A DNA stretch of 64,000 nt, taken from Ascidia mentula (Eukaryota; Chordata; Ascidiacea; Phlebobranchia; Ascidiidae). The stretch lies in contig OX387200.1 of the NCBI GenBank assembly GCA_947561715.1, positions 16,060,501-16,124,500 of the forward strand, written 5' to 3'. The notes beneath the pieces are model-generated. The model did not search any database and had not been told where the DNA came from. It saw only the letters and a program-made list of their open reading frames with translations. This document shows positions 50,701 to 64,000 of this stretch, in pieces. The stretch's first letter is position 1. Each line of letters begins with the position of its first letter. A program made the position numbers and the translations under genes.

Positions 50701-53700
50701 ATGGATCGGAGTCTAGGTTACGACTCCCGTAACTACGCATACAAGAGGGTTGCACAACCATGGTGAAATTTTTCTCTCTTGGGATCTCACGAGTGGCGAG
50801 TGATTCATAGGCATGGTTGTTATCAGCAACATGCTTACAAACAGACGTGACACAGGAAGTGATAGTTGCTTTTACCTCGGCTAATCATATTCTCACTGAA
50901 GTTGGATTCCACTTCTTCCTCTTTGCCTTTGACCTGTCACAAAATAACCGTGTTAGTAATGCTGTTAATATATGTTCTAAAAATCCATGTGGAAAAATTT
51001 ATATGGTTGATATGTTTTTCGAAACAAATGCAACGATTTTTGTTCGTTCAAGTGTGGCACAGATTTGTTATTCTTCATGTTAACGCCTGGGCTAAAACCC
51101 ACTTGACCGCTGGTGGATGACGTCAAAATGGTCATTAACATTGCTTACCATTCTGAGATAGCGAGATGTCGTGGAGAATATACGTTGGTCGGCTAGTTCC
51201 ATGTACTTCTCACGGATACACAGGGCGTCGGTTAAATGCTCCGAGGCCTCTTCAAGATCACGAATAGGAACCTTCAAAAGCGTGTGTTTGGTCAACAACA
51301 GGTGGTTTAGTCGAGTCAAGCTCACGAGGTTTCTTAAGGATGCGGTATAAGTGAATGGGCCACTAATATTTCGCCCCTTACAACAGCGCTAAGGTTTCGT
51401 AAGGTTTAATTTAAATTTGGGTGAAAAATATCTGGAGTTAATAACTTTGAAAAGGGAAGCCAAATCTAGGATGCTGTTAATCATATTCTAAGTAAACGTT
51501 TCGAACTCATATACCAAGTTCATCATCAGTACTACATTGAACTGACGCTTTTCTGCAACCAGTTCAATGTAGTACTGATGATGAACTTGGTATGAGTTCG
51601 AAACGTTTACTTAGAATATGATTAACAGCATCCTTGCTTTGGCTTTCCTTTTCAAAGTTAATTCAAATTGTTAATTAACTTTTAACCAGTTCACACATCA
51701 CAGTTCAAAATTTCAAGTTCTCAAAACTTTCGGCTTAGAATGAGCGGTTCTTCTAAGTCAGTCCGCATTTTTTGACAGAAAGGCTTATCGCATCCACTGG
51801 TGTGCGTTCATACTCTTACCCCCGCGATCTCGTCTCCTGTGATTTGGATTCGATGAAAATCGAGCAACGAAAAGTCGCCCATTCCAACCAAGTCCGATTC
51901 CACGCTTTGCTCGCCCAGACGTTTCCTGCAAACGCAAACAAACGTTAGCACGACTCAATAACTGCCTATTGGGTTTTCGCTCGAACGGATAAAACAGGTA
52001 CATGGGTGGGATGCGACCGCTGTGGGTTGAGGCGCCAAGACTGATGCTAATCTGCAGCAGGCTTGCTGGGTGCTGTGAAGCGATGTGACATACAACTGCA
52101 GTTGGTGACTTCTATGGGTTGTGGTGTTATATGATGGGAAAGTGATTACTGAAGTACTGCAGTAAACGATAATCACAAAACTATAAAGTAATGCGTTATT
52201 CTGGTATTCTTCGGTTGCTACAGTTTTAGCGGACGATTCAGACGGCCTGAAATGAGCTACTACCAATTGTGGGTGTACGTTACTAAACATCACGCCGGTG
52301 TGTTACTTGAGTTAATGTATGCAAGGGTTAACAAGGTCGAATTCACTCGGCACACAGCACTTGGAAACCAACACGGCAACCAATCAAAATTTGCAAAATC
52401 GGTCGCGCCTAGCTCTGCAACGCGATGTGAGCATGCCACGCATATAGATTTGACATCAGTTCGGGGACAACAGATTCAGCTATATGCGTTGCCGATCACA
52501 TGACCGCGTTGCAGCACTTAGCGCGGTTTTAATTGGATATGGTCAATTGTATGTTTGTTGTCTACAAGCAGTATACAAGGCACTACATGCAGTAAAATAT
52601 CCACGCGCTAATGCTAATTGTGATTTGTGTAGGATGGTAAAAGAATGGACCAAAATGAGATGTTGCCACGTGATTGGACCGGGATTCGCGGCAAAATGCA
52701 AAAAAGCGGAGCATTTTAAGCGAACCGGAGCAAAAGAGGCGTGATCTTATGATGGCCCATGCAATCATATCACTACAACTACCTCGCGTAACCGGGTAGC
52801 TGTATCAATCTGCAAAATAAAGACTGGTTAGCAACTTTTACCTACTACACACGGTACTTGCTTTCACATTTTTTAGATTTTTATTCCTTCAACTGACAAC
52901 TATTTTTACATTTGCGTTGAAACTAAGAGTGTACAGAAGGCGAAAGCCGAGCACTTACTGTTTCAGGGCAGGTAGTGGCAGCATATGCTGGCTGGTTAGT
53001 GACGCTTTGTGGGGGTACAATCGGCACGTGTCGCCCACGATGTTGGTTGCAGTTTCGTCTTCACCATCCCCAACCCCGTTCTTATCGGTCTCGTCATCCT
53101 CACGAATCGCTCGCTTCATGAGGTTACTTGCGGCTATGGCGCCCTGAAGCGCCTTCCAGTGCCTTTGGTTATTATTAGTGCTTCTGTAAGTGCGATCGTG
53201 GCACATGACCGGGACAAACACAGTCGGCGGTTGGGCGATGAGGTGTTGAATTCACACACACGCGAGCACAGCAATTCCAGGCAACAGAGCAAGCAGAAAG
53301 CCGAAATTCCGTCACGCAGCAGTGATCAGGGTGTGTTAGGAATGAGTGACAAAGGCAGGGGAAACAAAAAACAAAAACAGCGGTATGTAAGTTTTTAATC
53401 ACATTTTAGTCACACCGGCTAATCACACTTAAGGCTACTAGCAAAAATTAGGAAAAGGTCATTGGTAATTGGTTGCACTTTGTGGAAGTAGCTATGTGAT
53501 TTATGAGAAAATCTTAAAACTTTGTTTGCAACTATGCTTTCGTCAAACCATGTTAAGCACAATGTATTAGTTTTAGTGTGCATGAACCACAAAAACACTC
53601 ACATGAAACTACTTTAAACTACAAACAAAAATCAGAGTGAAATTCTACCAAACCACACAGATTAACTATAAAAGAAATAATTCACCCAAAAATTGATGGT

Positions 53701-56700
53701 TCTAAAATTGGGACAAATTCTACATGTTTGGCTACTGGATAGCAAACAAGGATGACAACAGTGAATCCCAACATCAAGTTTACCTCTCCAGGCACATATC
53801 ACAGTGGTGACTATGCTTTCAATGGTATTAAAGATAACAGAGAGCAGAAAATATGATAAAACTATTAGGATTGCAAAAAAATTTTTGTTTCTTTTTACAG
53901 CATTACTGAGTACTTACGACACTAAATCTTGACTTAATTGACGGTCGACAAGCTGCCTTTTTTCCTCCTGGCGGACGATTGGTATCTCATCTGTCAGTTC
54001 ACAAGTTGCAGTCAGATCACCACATCCTGTATTGTCTTCCGAGAACAGATGCTGCACAAAAGCATTAAACCATTTATAAAATGATAGAGTGAGATCAATT
54101 GTATTTTTATATATATTTACCTCAGCAATTTTGTCGTAATCTTCCATTTTTTGCAACTTCTTTTTGTATAGCGGAGCCCTGTAACATTCATTGGGCAAAT
54201 TGCTAAAGGCATTTTAATTGAGATAATAAGATGGAAAGCACTGATATCAATCATTACACATGACCCAAGGTTGCTTTTTGTTGGTAAAAAATATTTACCT
54301 GAGATAGGAACTTGGTTGACCTTTAGCACCTTCACCAGGAATTGAATTTTCAACTTTAGCAATATCAGTATCTCTAGCAGCAGCACCTGGACCTTTAAAG
54401 TTTACAACATAAACACAAGTGTAATAAAAATAATGTGACATGTCTGATTAGAATTAAAATACTTGATATACAGTAGTAACAAAACTATTGCTACACCATA
54501 GGTGTAATGAAACCTAGCAATATGGTAATCATGAAATCATTTGTTGTTTATACATGTTGTATATATTCATAAGCGCAAAACAAACTAAAAATGACACGAG
54601 AAGGGCAGAAATTAAAGACAAAAATAGTTTTAATGACTACATTTTTTTGTGTACATGATCAGATTTTTATAATATAACAGCTAACATGTAGTTGTCATCA
54701 ATAGTATAAAGTTTTAGTCAAGTCACAGAATTTGCCCACACTGTTCTAGTGTGCAGTGTATGAATCAATTAAACAACAGCTGTAACAATGCATTATTGAT
54801 TGCCTACACACTATGTCATAAATTTTATAGTTATGAAACCAGCAAATATATAGGTTTAAAATGCAGGTTAAAATCGAAAAGGCATCTTAAACAACAGTGA
54901 GAGCTGCGCAGTCCATTGTTACATATTTCCCCTGAGCAGTGCTTTCCCCAGAGGTTGGGTATTGATTCAACTTGCATGTAAATTACAAATAATGACTGCT
55001 GGTTAAGTTCTGACGTGGAGCCATGATCAAGTAGTTACTTAGAATTTGTAATTTCAATTAAAAATCTACAACATGATTTGTTCCACTTCAAGGTTTTAGG
55101 AACTATAAAAGCCACATTGCAGATGTAAAAGTACATCATAACAATGAGGGTTATAATTTGTCTAACCTCAAACTTTTGTCTACATATCTCTGTGACAGTT
55201 TATCCTTAATGAACTTCAAAAACATAACCAGGCTATAACAAAGACAGTGCAGTTACTTTATTCAAAACAAGCTGTGTCCAATTGGAATCCAAATTAGTCC
55301 AACTGCGCACCTTCACAACACTGTGTGTGTCTGACGGATACACCCTCGCTGGTGAAATGATGCCTCACGCCCAGACACAGCGGACGTAGCGTCCTAGACA
55401 ACACGCCACGCGCCTCTGGCGACCTTTCTAAGGTGGCCCTCAGTTTATAAGTGACACCGAACGCCCACGCAATCGTTATACCCTCGTCATATCCGACAAA
55501 CAAGTGCTAGGCATAACTTAAACGTTTGACATTTCAATTTGCAAACACTCCTTGGCCTAAAGCAAAGAGTAAACAGCTATCTGGTTTGCACAGAGTTTTC
55601 GTAACGTCGCGATTTGTGTGCAAGGACGTTCCATTGCGTCAATAAAAGCAACGCTGCAAACTGGGCAGGATTTACTCAACCCATTCCGCAATAGCGCAAT
55701 AAAAGTTGGCGGTTGACTCCGTCAAGGATTTACCGAACGTAACGTTGTGCAAACAAACGAAAAATAGCAATACGACGTAATTTAAGCATTTATGAACTAA
55801 CTTGTCAAAGAAACATCATAAAGCGTACTAAAACAAAAGGTTGTCTTTGTTTTTCGGACAGTGCCGTCGGCGGAGTCGAATAAGCACCAGTCACTTCGCA
55901 CAAACAGGCGCTTGAAACAAGGGTTCCAAAGCCTGCGAACAAAGGCGCGTTTCGTCATATGACGTCCAGAGACCTTGAGAGCGACGAATCACTGGGGAGT
56001 TCCCCTTTTCCAAAAAGGGAGAATGGCGCTTCAATAACAAGCTCTAGAGAAGGATCTTGCTGGAAAGCGATTTGTGCAAGGCGCGTAAGTATGTTTTAAA
56101 TTATCGCATTGTCATGGCACAAATTTGGCTACGTCATTAATACCATCGGTAGAAAAAAATTGAACAACAGCTTTGCAATAATGACAAGGCAAGTAAGACT
56201 CTGCTGCAGTAGACAAATCTTAAATGTTTTCCACCTAAGGCAAAAACACGAATCACTAGCTCCTGTATACGCGACTGGTCATTTTATGGCAAAATGAATC
56301 GCGAGACTCAAAAAGAGGTAAAAGTTTCACAGGCTGCACTAACAACACGGGTATCTGCATACTGGCTAATGCTGTTTCCGTCCAGAATGCAACATGGTGC
56401 ATTCCGGTCACTGTGCGTTTGAAGGGCGTTCGAACGACAGAAAATCGATTTCCTACCTCAGCTCGCCTCAGCGCGGAAACTAAATCCTCCAAGCTATCAA
56501 TAAGTAACAAGGCGATTGCGCGGATTGGTCGAGCAAAATAGTTCGGGTTTTGCAAATTGCGCAAAGCAAGTGACACAAACAGCTGTGGTTATCGGCGATT
56601 GAATTGCAAATAATTGGCCACGACGCGGAGCATTTGTCAGATAACACTAGAATCCGATTAGTCTTAAATATACAGAGTGCAAATGACAACATCGTGAACA

Positions 56701-58642
56701 ACCTGTTTGATGAGGCTCGCTAATGCAGAACATGCATGATTGCATCTGGAAAATTAAATTTTGCCAACGTGTCAACACAAGTATTGTACACTAATCGTTT
56801 GAGTGGCTTTGATTTCACAAAATTCACTGCATTAAGCAAGTTTGTGCTGGCACTAAGCGTCAACATAAATAAAATTGATCATCGCCACACTGACGTAGTT
56901 GATGCATTATATCACCAGAACCCACCATTTAAATTCAACTCAATGAAGCTGCAGTATGCTAAACAGAGTCGCAACGATGGTAAAATCTATTTAAAGGGCT
57001 GTTTTGATAGTGTTAAAATACGCTACACTGGGCAAAAACATGACTTCAGTTCGTCTATTAGACAACAAGCCTACACATTTCTCTTGACACACGGGAAATA
57101 CTGATTGCGCAGCAACGGCCTGGCCGCCTGCGTTAATATCTCACTTAAACCATCCTGCATCAAGCAGGTTTACAAACAAAGAGATGGCCGGAGCTGAAGG
57201 GAAGTTACATGACGTCATGCGCCAAATAACGCGGACGCTTTTTGAGAGTGTACACTTAGCAGGGCAAAAGCAGATTAAACAAGTCATAGTCATTTAAACT
57301 GTGGGCAGCGTTACCCAAGAACGATTCGTTTATCCGAAATGTATTTGCGCCGACAGAAACCTAACCAACTGTTTCCTGCTGCAAAAGCGGTTTTTGTTGC
57401 ATGTGACAGGTAAAGGCGAGCTTTTCCTAACTTAAAACGCTGCACTCTCCGATTGTGCTTTATAAAGTAAAGTTTCTTGAACGACTGAAATTGGCAAGCG
57501 CGGATTTCAGAAGCACAACACTGTGCCAGCGCCAGGCACACTTCGCCAACCACAATAACAGCCCCGAGGTAGAACAAGGAATGCGCGTCGGTGGATCACA
57601 CCGATGCTCTCAGGCGATTTTGCAAAATCGTCCAGTTCAAAGGTCAGGTTTTGGTGCGTTTATCGTGTGTGTCTGTGTGATGGATAAAACTACCTTCTCA
57701 GCAGCCAGTAAGATCTATAAACGCAGTTGACAATGTTTTTGTTTATGTAGCATCTGCATTTTTATCCAAAAAAAGGTAGTTTGCCTGTCACAGCCAGATA
57801 AAGTGTTAGGTGCACAGAATCAAGACTTATGATATGGTACACAGTACACTACGCTTGTCATGATAGTGATGGAATTTAATTACTGACATTTTAATTTTTT
57901 TTTTGTTAAAACTTTTTACACCATTTAGGCCATGAGTTAAACACTGATATATAATATATTGCAAACAGCATACCAATCAAACTTATACACATGAATAAAT
58001 ATTTTATTTTTAATTTCTTGCGGGAATTTAATGTAACACAAAAAAAATTCTTGAGTGAGAATAATACAATGGAATAACTCAAAATCATGCTGCATTGCTT
58101 TAATTGGAATCTTGAAAGTTTAAAACTTTGACACTAAATGTTTCACCAATCAACAGTTAGTTTCTGACCTCAAGCCTTTATGTAGTACAATAAAACTCAC
58201 CTTTGCTATGGTTTTATAATCTACTTCATACTAAAACAAGTGTTAGTTTTGCAATAGTTTGAAACACTTGACCAATTTAACTCTGCAGCTAATATATTGG
58301 TGTTTTGAATTGCCAGGCATGTAAGTGTAAACAATGAGCCTATGACTCAGCTTGAAGCATGATGAAAATTCTGATTCTAATAAACTGCTGTGGAAAGCTC
58401 CCGATACCACGAAGTTTATCATCTACAAACTGCTGGTTTAATTCAATCCAGCCGTTGTACTTTTGCAAATCAATAATACTTTGTGATAGAAAGTTTAAAG
58501 GAAATATGATAGAAAAGGTAATTATTGTTATAATATCAGACACAGTTTTGTTGAGTTTGTATGATTCTAATCTGGCATTCATCTTAAAATCGAATAAACA
58601 AAAAACCTGCTTACCTTGTTTACTAGAAATTTTGGTAGTCAT
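44785..58642 (-). CDS. AMPD2: AMP deaminase, AMPD2-type, 21 well-supported exons plus a tentative first exon (about 862 aa)
   Basis: AMP deaminase converts AMP to IMP and ammonia in the cytosolic purine nucleotide cycle. Exons: 54299-54392, 54121-54178, 53918-54051, 52959-53183, 52783-52809 (27-nt microexon), 51820-51925, 51149-51271, 50876-50933, 50020-50161, 49614-49703, 49282-49411, 48683-48814, 48249-48331, 48063-48174, 47575-47738, 47062-47185, 46475-46638, 45963-46083, 45641-45814, 45153-45263, 44785-44973. A candidate start exon at 58615-58642 (MTTKISSKQ) fits the required phase but is 4.2 kb away. Landmarks: [45 protein letters not shown], the zinc motif [61 protein letters not shown], the substrate/metal motif [14 protein letters not shown] and [24 protein letters not shown] and the N-terminal segment favour AMPD2 over AMPD1/3. 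All catalytic residues appear present. Confidence 0.94.
49495..49613 (-). mobile_element. tRNA-derived SINE or tRNA relic with A- and B-box-like motifs in an AMPD intron
   Basis: On the minus strand TAGCAACGTCGG (49600-49589) fits the pol III A box and GGTTCGAATCC (49524-49514) the B box, about 64 bases apart. The T arm folds (GGG/CCC around TTCGAAT), but the 5' acceptor half needed to pair with TGCGGGA is missing. It is a degenerate tRNA or tRNA-derived SINE head, not a working tRNA. It fills much of a 202-bp intron and begins at the splice donor. Confidence 0.4.
51437..51665. repeat. Near-perfect palindrome with roughly 100-bp arms in an AMPD intron
   Basis: The left arm about 51437-51543 is the reverse complement of the right arm about 51561-51665. 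There is one 2-bp indel (TATAT versus TAT) and a handful of mismatches toward the outer ends. The spacer is 17 bases (51544-51560). It lies between the exons at 51820-51925 and 51149-51271. RNA from either strand would fold into a long hairpin. Arm sequence carries a hammerhead-like motif (next entry), suggesting two head-to-head copies of a retroelement end. Confidence 0.85.
51571..51611 (+). ncRNA. Hammerhead-ribozyme-like motif (a second copy on the minus strand in the other arm)
   Basis: Right arm, plus strand: CTGATGA (51575-51581), one extra T, stem II GAACT (51583-51587) with AGTTC (51595-51599) around a TGGTATG loop, GAAA (51600-51603), then self-complementary ACGT, H17 = T51607, and TACT (51608-51611) pairing AGTA (51571-51574) as stem I. 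The expected cut is after 51607. The left arm encodes the same on the minus strand (about 51531-51490). Minimal hammerheads whose stem III forms only between two molecules are known from Penelope-like elements. The extra T after CTGATGA is a departure from consensus, so activity is uncertain. Confidence 0.45.
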
Positions 58643-61213
58643 CTTGTTCCTATGGTGTGTAGATAGCTCTAATCCAACGGCACAATCAGCCCAATGGTAT
58701 TTTGCTATTAACTGTTTCTTTATGCTCTAAATGGAAGAGGATGTGGATGACTGAACACATAAAAAACAAACACACTCACTCAACCAACACTTCCTTTAAG
58801 TTTAAAGCAGATGCTGACGTTATGTGGAAGTGGCAGCTACCTGTGCTGTGTGGGAATAAAGTGCTCAGTTCCACTTAGCGCAATCTGTCGTTCAGCACAT
58901 CAATAATTCTACACGCCATTATGTCTGTCGAATATACTACATAATTATACTACATATAGGGTTACGTGGTTACCACCAGAATGTAATGTTTGAGAAAAGC
59001 ATATTGTTTGGACTAAAACTGATTTGAGTAAAAAAATACAAACCACCCGTTGTTCAGTTACTTAAAGAAATGAAACTAACAAACGTACAGAACTAAACCA
59101 ACTTCTCAGTCAAAACAGAGACAAGTCAAAACATTCTCCAATTTCCGACTTCAGCTTATTGTTATCAATCTCAATCGTTTGGACGGTTTATGATATTACG
59201 TACAAAAGTCAAGGTCGCTTTTTCACCAAAGAGACGCTGGTCGACAAAACTTTTTTTCCAGTCGACAAAACTTCAAACGCACATAACTCTGCTGTTTCTC
59301 AATGGATTCCGATAATTTTTTTGGCAAGATCCATAGATTGACAATTTATGGAAATGTAAAAAGATATATCAATTTCGAACGAATTTTGTAACGCATATTA
59401 ATATGCACTGTCATAAATCCACTATAACTTTTTTCATGGGTCGACAGGAAAGATAATTCTACCACTGTTGGAAAGCTCTTTAAAATCCCTTTACAGCAAT
59501 ACCTAACTTGTGCGCGATTTCTTGGGGTAAATATGTTTACCGACCGAATATTAATTATGACCGTCATAAAAAAATCAATCTTTCACTTGTAACTTTGGCT
59601 ACAGTTTGACAGGAAAGACAATTCTACTATCATTACAAAGCTTACACAAATACCTTTCCAACGATACCAAACTTGTTCTTTCATTCGTGGGGGAAATATG
59701 TTTACCGGGCGAATATTGTTCATAACCTCGCCCCCCAAAAAACAGTTTTTCGCTCATAACTTTTTTCTAGGCACAGCAGGAAAAATAATTTCACCACCAT
59801 TGCAAAGCTCATTGAAAAACCTTTCCAACGATACCAAACTTGTCTTTTCATTAGTGGGGGAAATATGTTTACCGACCGAATATTAATTATGACCGTCGTA
59901 AAAAAATCAGTTTTTCATTTGTAACTTTGGCTACAAGACAATTCTACCACCATTGCAAAGCTTGCACAATATTTTGTGTATCATCATATACCATTCCCAA
60001 CGTAAAATGAGATATCCACATCTTTTACTCAACAGTCCGCAAGATTCTTCGTTTGTCAGAATGATAATTAAGGTTATTTTCAGAACATTTTCAAAGGTTA
60101 AAAAACTTCCTACGTGCTAAAACCTGGATAAATAAAACGAGATATTGTTATTTTTAAGCATGTGGAAATAGATCTGGTTAATTGAAAAATAAGGTAAGGT
60201 AAATTACGATCGAATCATATGACGTACAATTTTTTGCCATAGAAATCGAAATAGTTTTTTTTTGCAGGGCGTCAGCCATAGAATACTCCAGCGAATGCTG
60301 CCATTGGCAACAGCAATTTAGCAAAAATTGTACAAAATTTTAACAAAACATGAAAAAAAATTTTTGTTAATATGTAACCAAAAGGAAATATTCAAGTCTA
60401 CCTATCATTTGCAAATATTAACTTGAAAACAGACCGTATACCATATACATTGTTTTATTGCAAATAAAATCTTGCAGGACAGTGAAAACTCGTTAAGACT
60501 AAAGTTTTGCCACATGCGCACCATTTCATATTTATCAATTGCACTTCTGTACCAGTGAACAACAAAATCGCATAACAGAAAGCACAAGTGTCAAAATCAT
60601 GTTCCTGCAAATATTTACTTCAAGAGCAAATTTGCAGTGTTAAGCTTGACTTGGTCGGATTGGTTGTATGAGTTTATTGTCATTGCACTGTACACACAAA
60701 CAAATCATCTGGCACAGTTTTCACATCAAAAGGTTTTTGGCAACTTGTCAGTTTTGTTTACCAGCATGAACTGTGCAAACGAATATCTCCAAGTGATGGC
60801 AAACAGGATATACAGTTAACAATTGCAAGGATTCGGACCTCACGGAGAACGACCGTATTTGCACAAAAAGAACTTCAATGAGCTTAAAATGAATGATTAA
60901 TGTGTGGCTGAGGAGAGTTCGTCGCAATATTCGGGTTAAAGAAAATGTTAGTTTTTGCTGCGTGCGCCAAAAATGACATCCAAGATATATCATGGAAACA
61001 TGTGAAAAATAAGTGCACACAGATAAATGTGAAACTCAAACGATAAAGGTAAGTGAAAGCGTGCAGTGCAGTTATAGCAAATGTACAAATAAACAAGAGA
61101 ACGCCACAAATCTCGTGCAAAGCATAAAAACCAATTCGGACAACGTGTAACTAAGGAACTAACTAAAAAAAGAAACGCAATGAAACGGACAAATCCACAA
61201 AGATGCACAAGAT
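58643..61213. other. Intergenic region between AMP deaminase and otoferlin-like genes
   Basis: This holds the 3' end of the otoferlin-like gene and, if the remote AMPD start exon is right, the AMPD promoter. Its only structured content is a tandem array of about 167-bp units. The first AATAAA on the minus strand after the otoferlin stop is far away (about 60670). No exon-like sequence was recognised. Confidence 0.5.
59395..59985. repeat. Diverged tandem repeat, about 3.5 units of 155-167 bp
   Basis: The landmark AAATATGTTTACCG followed by CGAATATT recurs near 59530, 59695 and 59862 (spacings 165 and 167). Each is followed by TCATAA or GTAA, TTTGGCTAC, then ACAATTCTAC and CATTGCAAAGCT blocks; a partial leading unit begins near 59395. 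Units differ by many substitutions. No ORF is conserved across units. Confidence 0.75.

Positions 61214-64000
<2,787 letters not shown>

Noticed and set aside
55294..55503. 69-codon minus-strand frame in a GC-richer patch
   Set aside because: No donor in the phase needed to join AMPD, and no family similarity; it may lie near an alternative promoter but cannot be called a gene.
58359..58730. 123-codon plus-strand frame
   Set aside because: AT-rich, no domain, no splice context; antisense to the tentative AMPD start exon.

Overview
The window is animal nuclear DNA. Every recognisable gene is split by short GT-AG introns (most 70-900 bp), exon phases join cleanly, and the proteins have close vertebrate counterparts. 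Compact genes, AT-rich introns and strong chordate-type similarity suggest an invertebrate deuterostome, most likely a tunicate of the Ciona type. That assignment is inference.

Layout, left to right. (1) The 5' part of a DPP8/DPP9-type dipeptidyl peptidase gene runs off the left edge on the minus strand (195-2536). (2) A non-coding interval holds two old inverted copies of one dispersed element (about 3.4-6.4 kb). (3) An intronless BAG1-like co-chaperone gene lies on the plus strand (6648-7205). (4) A complete 13-exon ADAMTSL5-like matrix gene is on the minus strand (8060-17976), encoding signal peptide, TSP1, Cys-rich, spacer, Thr-rich linker and NTR domains. (5) About 12.5 kb follows without a recognised gene (17977-30445); it contains several unassigned open frames. 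(6) FPGT, fucose-1-phosphate guanylyltransferase, has 6 exons on the minus strand (30446-33233). It is divergently paired with (7) a 16-exon soluble guanylate cyclase on the plus strand (33669-37720). (8) APMAP has 6 exons on the plus strand (38306-40883) and converges on (9) an 8-exon four-helix membrane protein of CD20/MS4A-like type on the minus strand (41245-43285). (10) An AMPD2-type AMP deaminase is on the minus strand (44785 to about 58642), with 21 well-supported exons plus a tentative remote first exon. (11) The 3' part of an otoferlin-like ferlin gene is on the minus strand (61214 to beyond 64000).

The genes do not form a pathway. They cover peptide processing, chaperone regulation, extracellular matrix, GDP-fucose salvage, cGMP signalling, purine metabolism and calcium-triggered membrane fusion. 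The FPGT/guanylate cyclase start sites are 435 bp apart and may share a promoter. APMAP and the tetraspan gene are tail to tail and may overlap in their 3' UTRs.

Most interesting observations: the otoferlin-like gene has two adjacent homologous 99-nt exons with identical phases encoding alternative versions of one C2F segment, a good candidate for mutually exclusive splicing. An AMPD intron holds a near-perfect palindrome of roughly 100-bp arms; each arm carries a hammerhead-ribozyme-like motif ending in a self-complementary ACGT, as reported for Penelope-like retroelements. Exon boundaries were derived by hand from splice signals, phase and family similarity; no search or alignment program was run.
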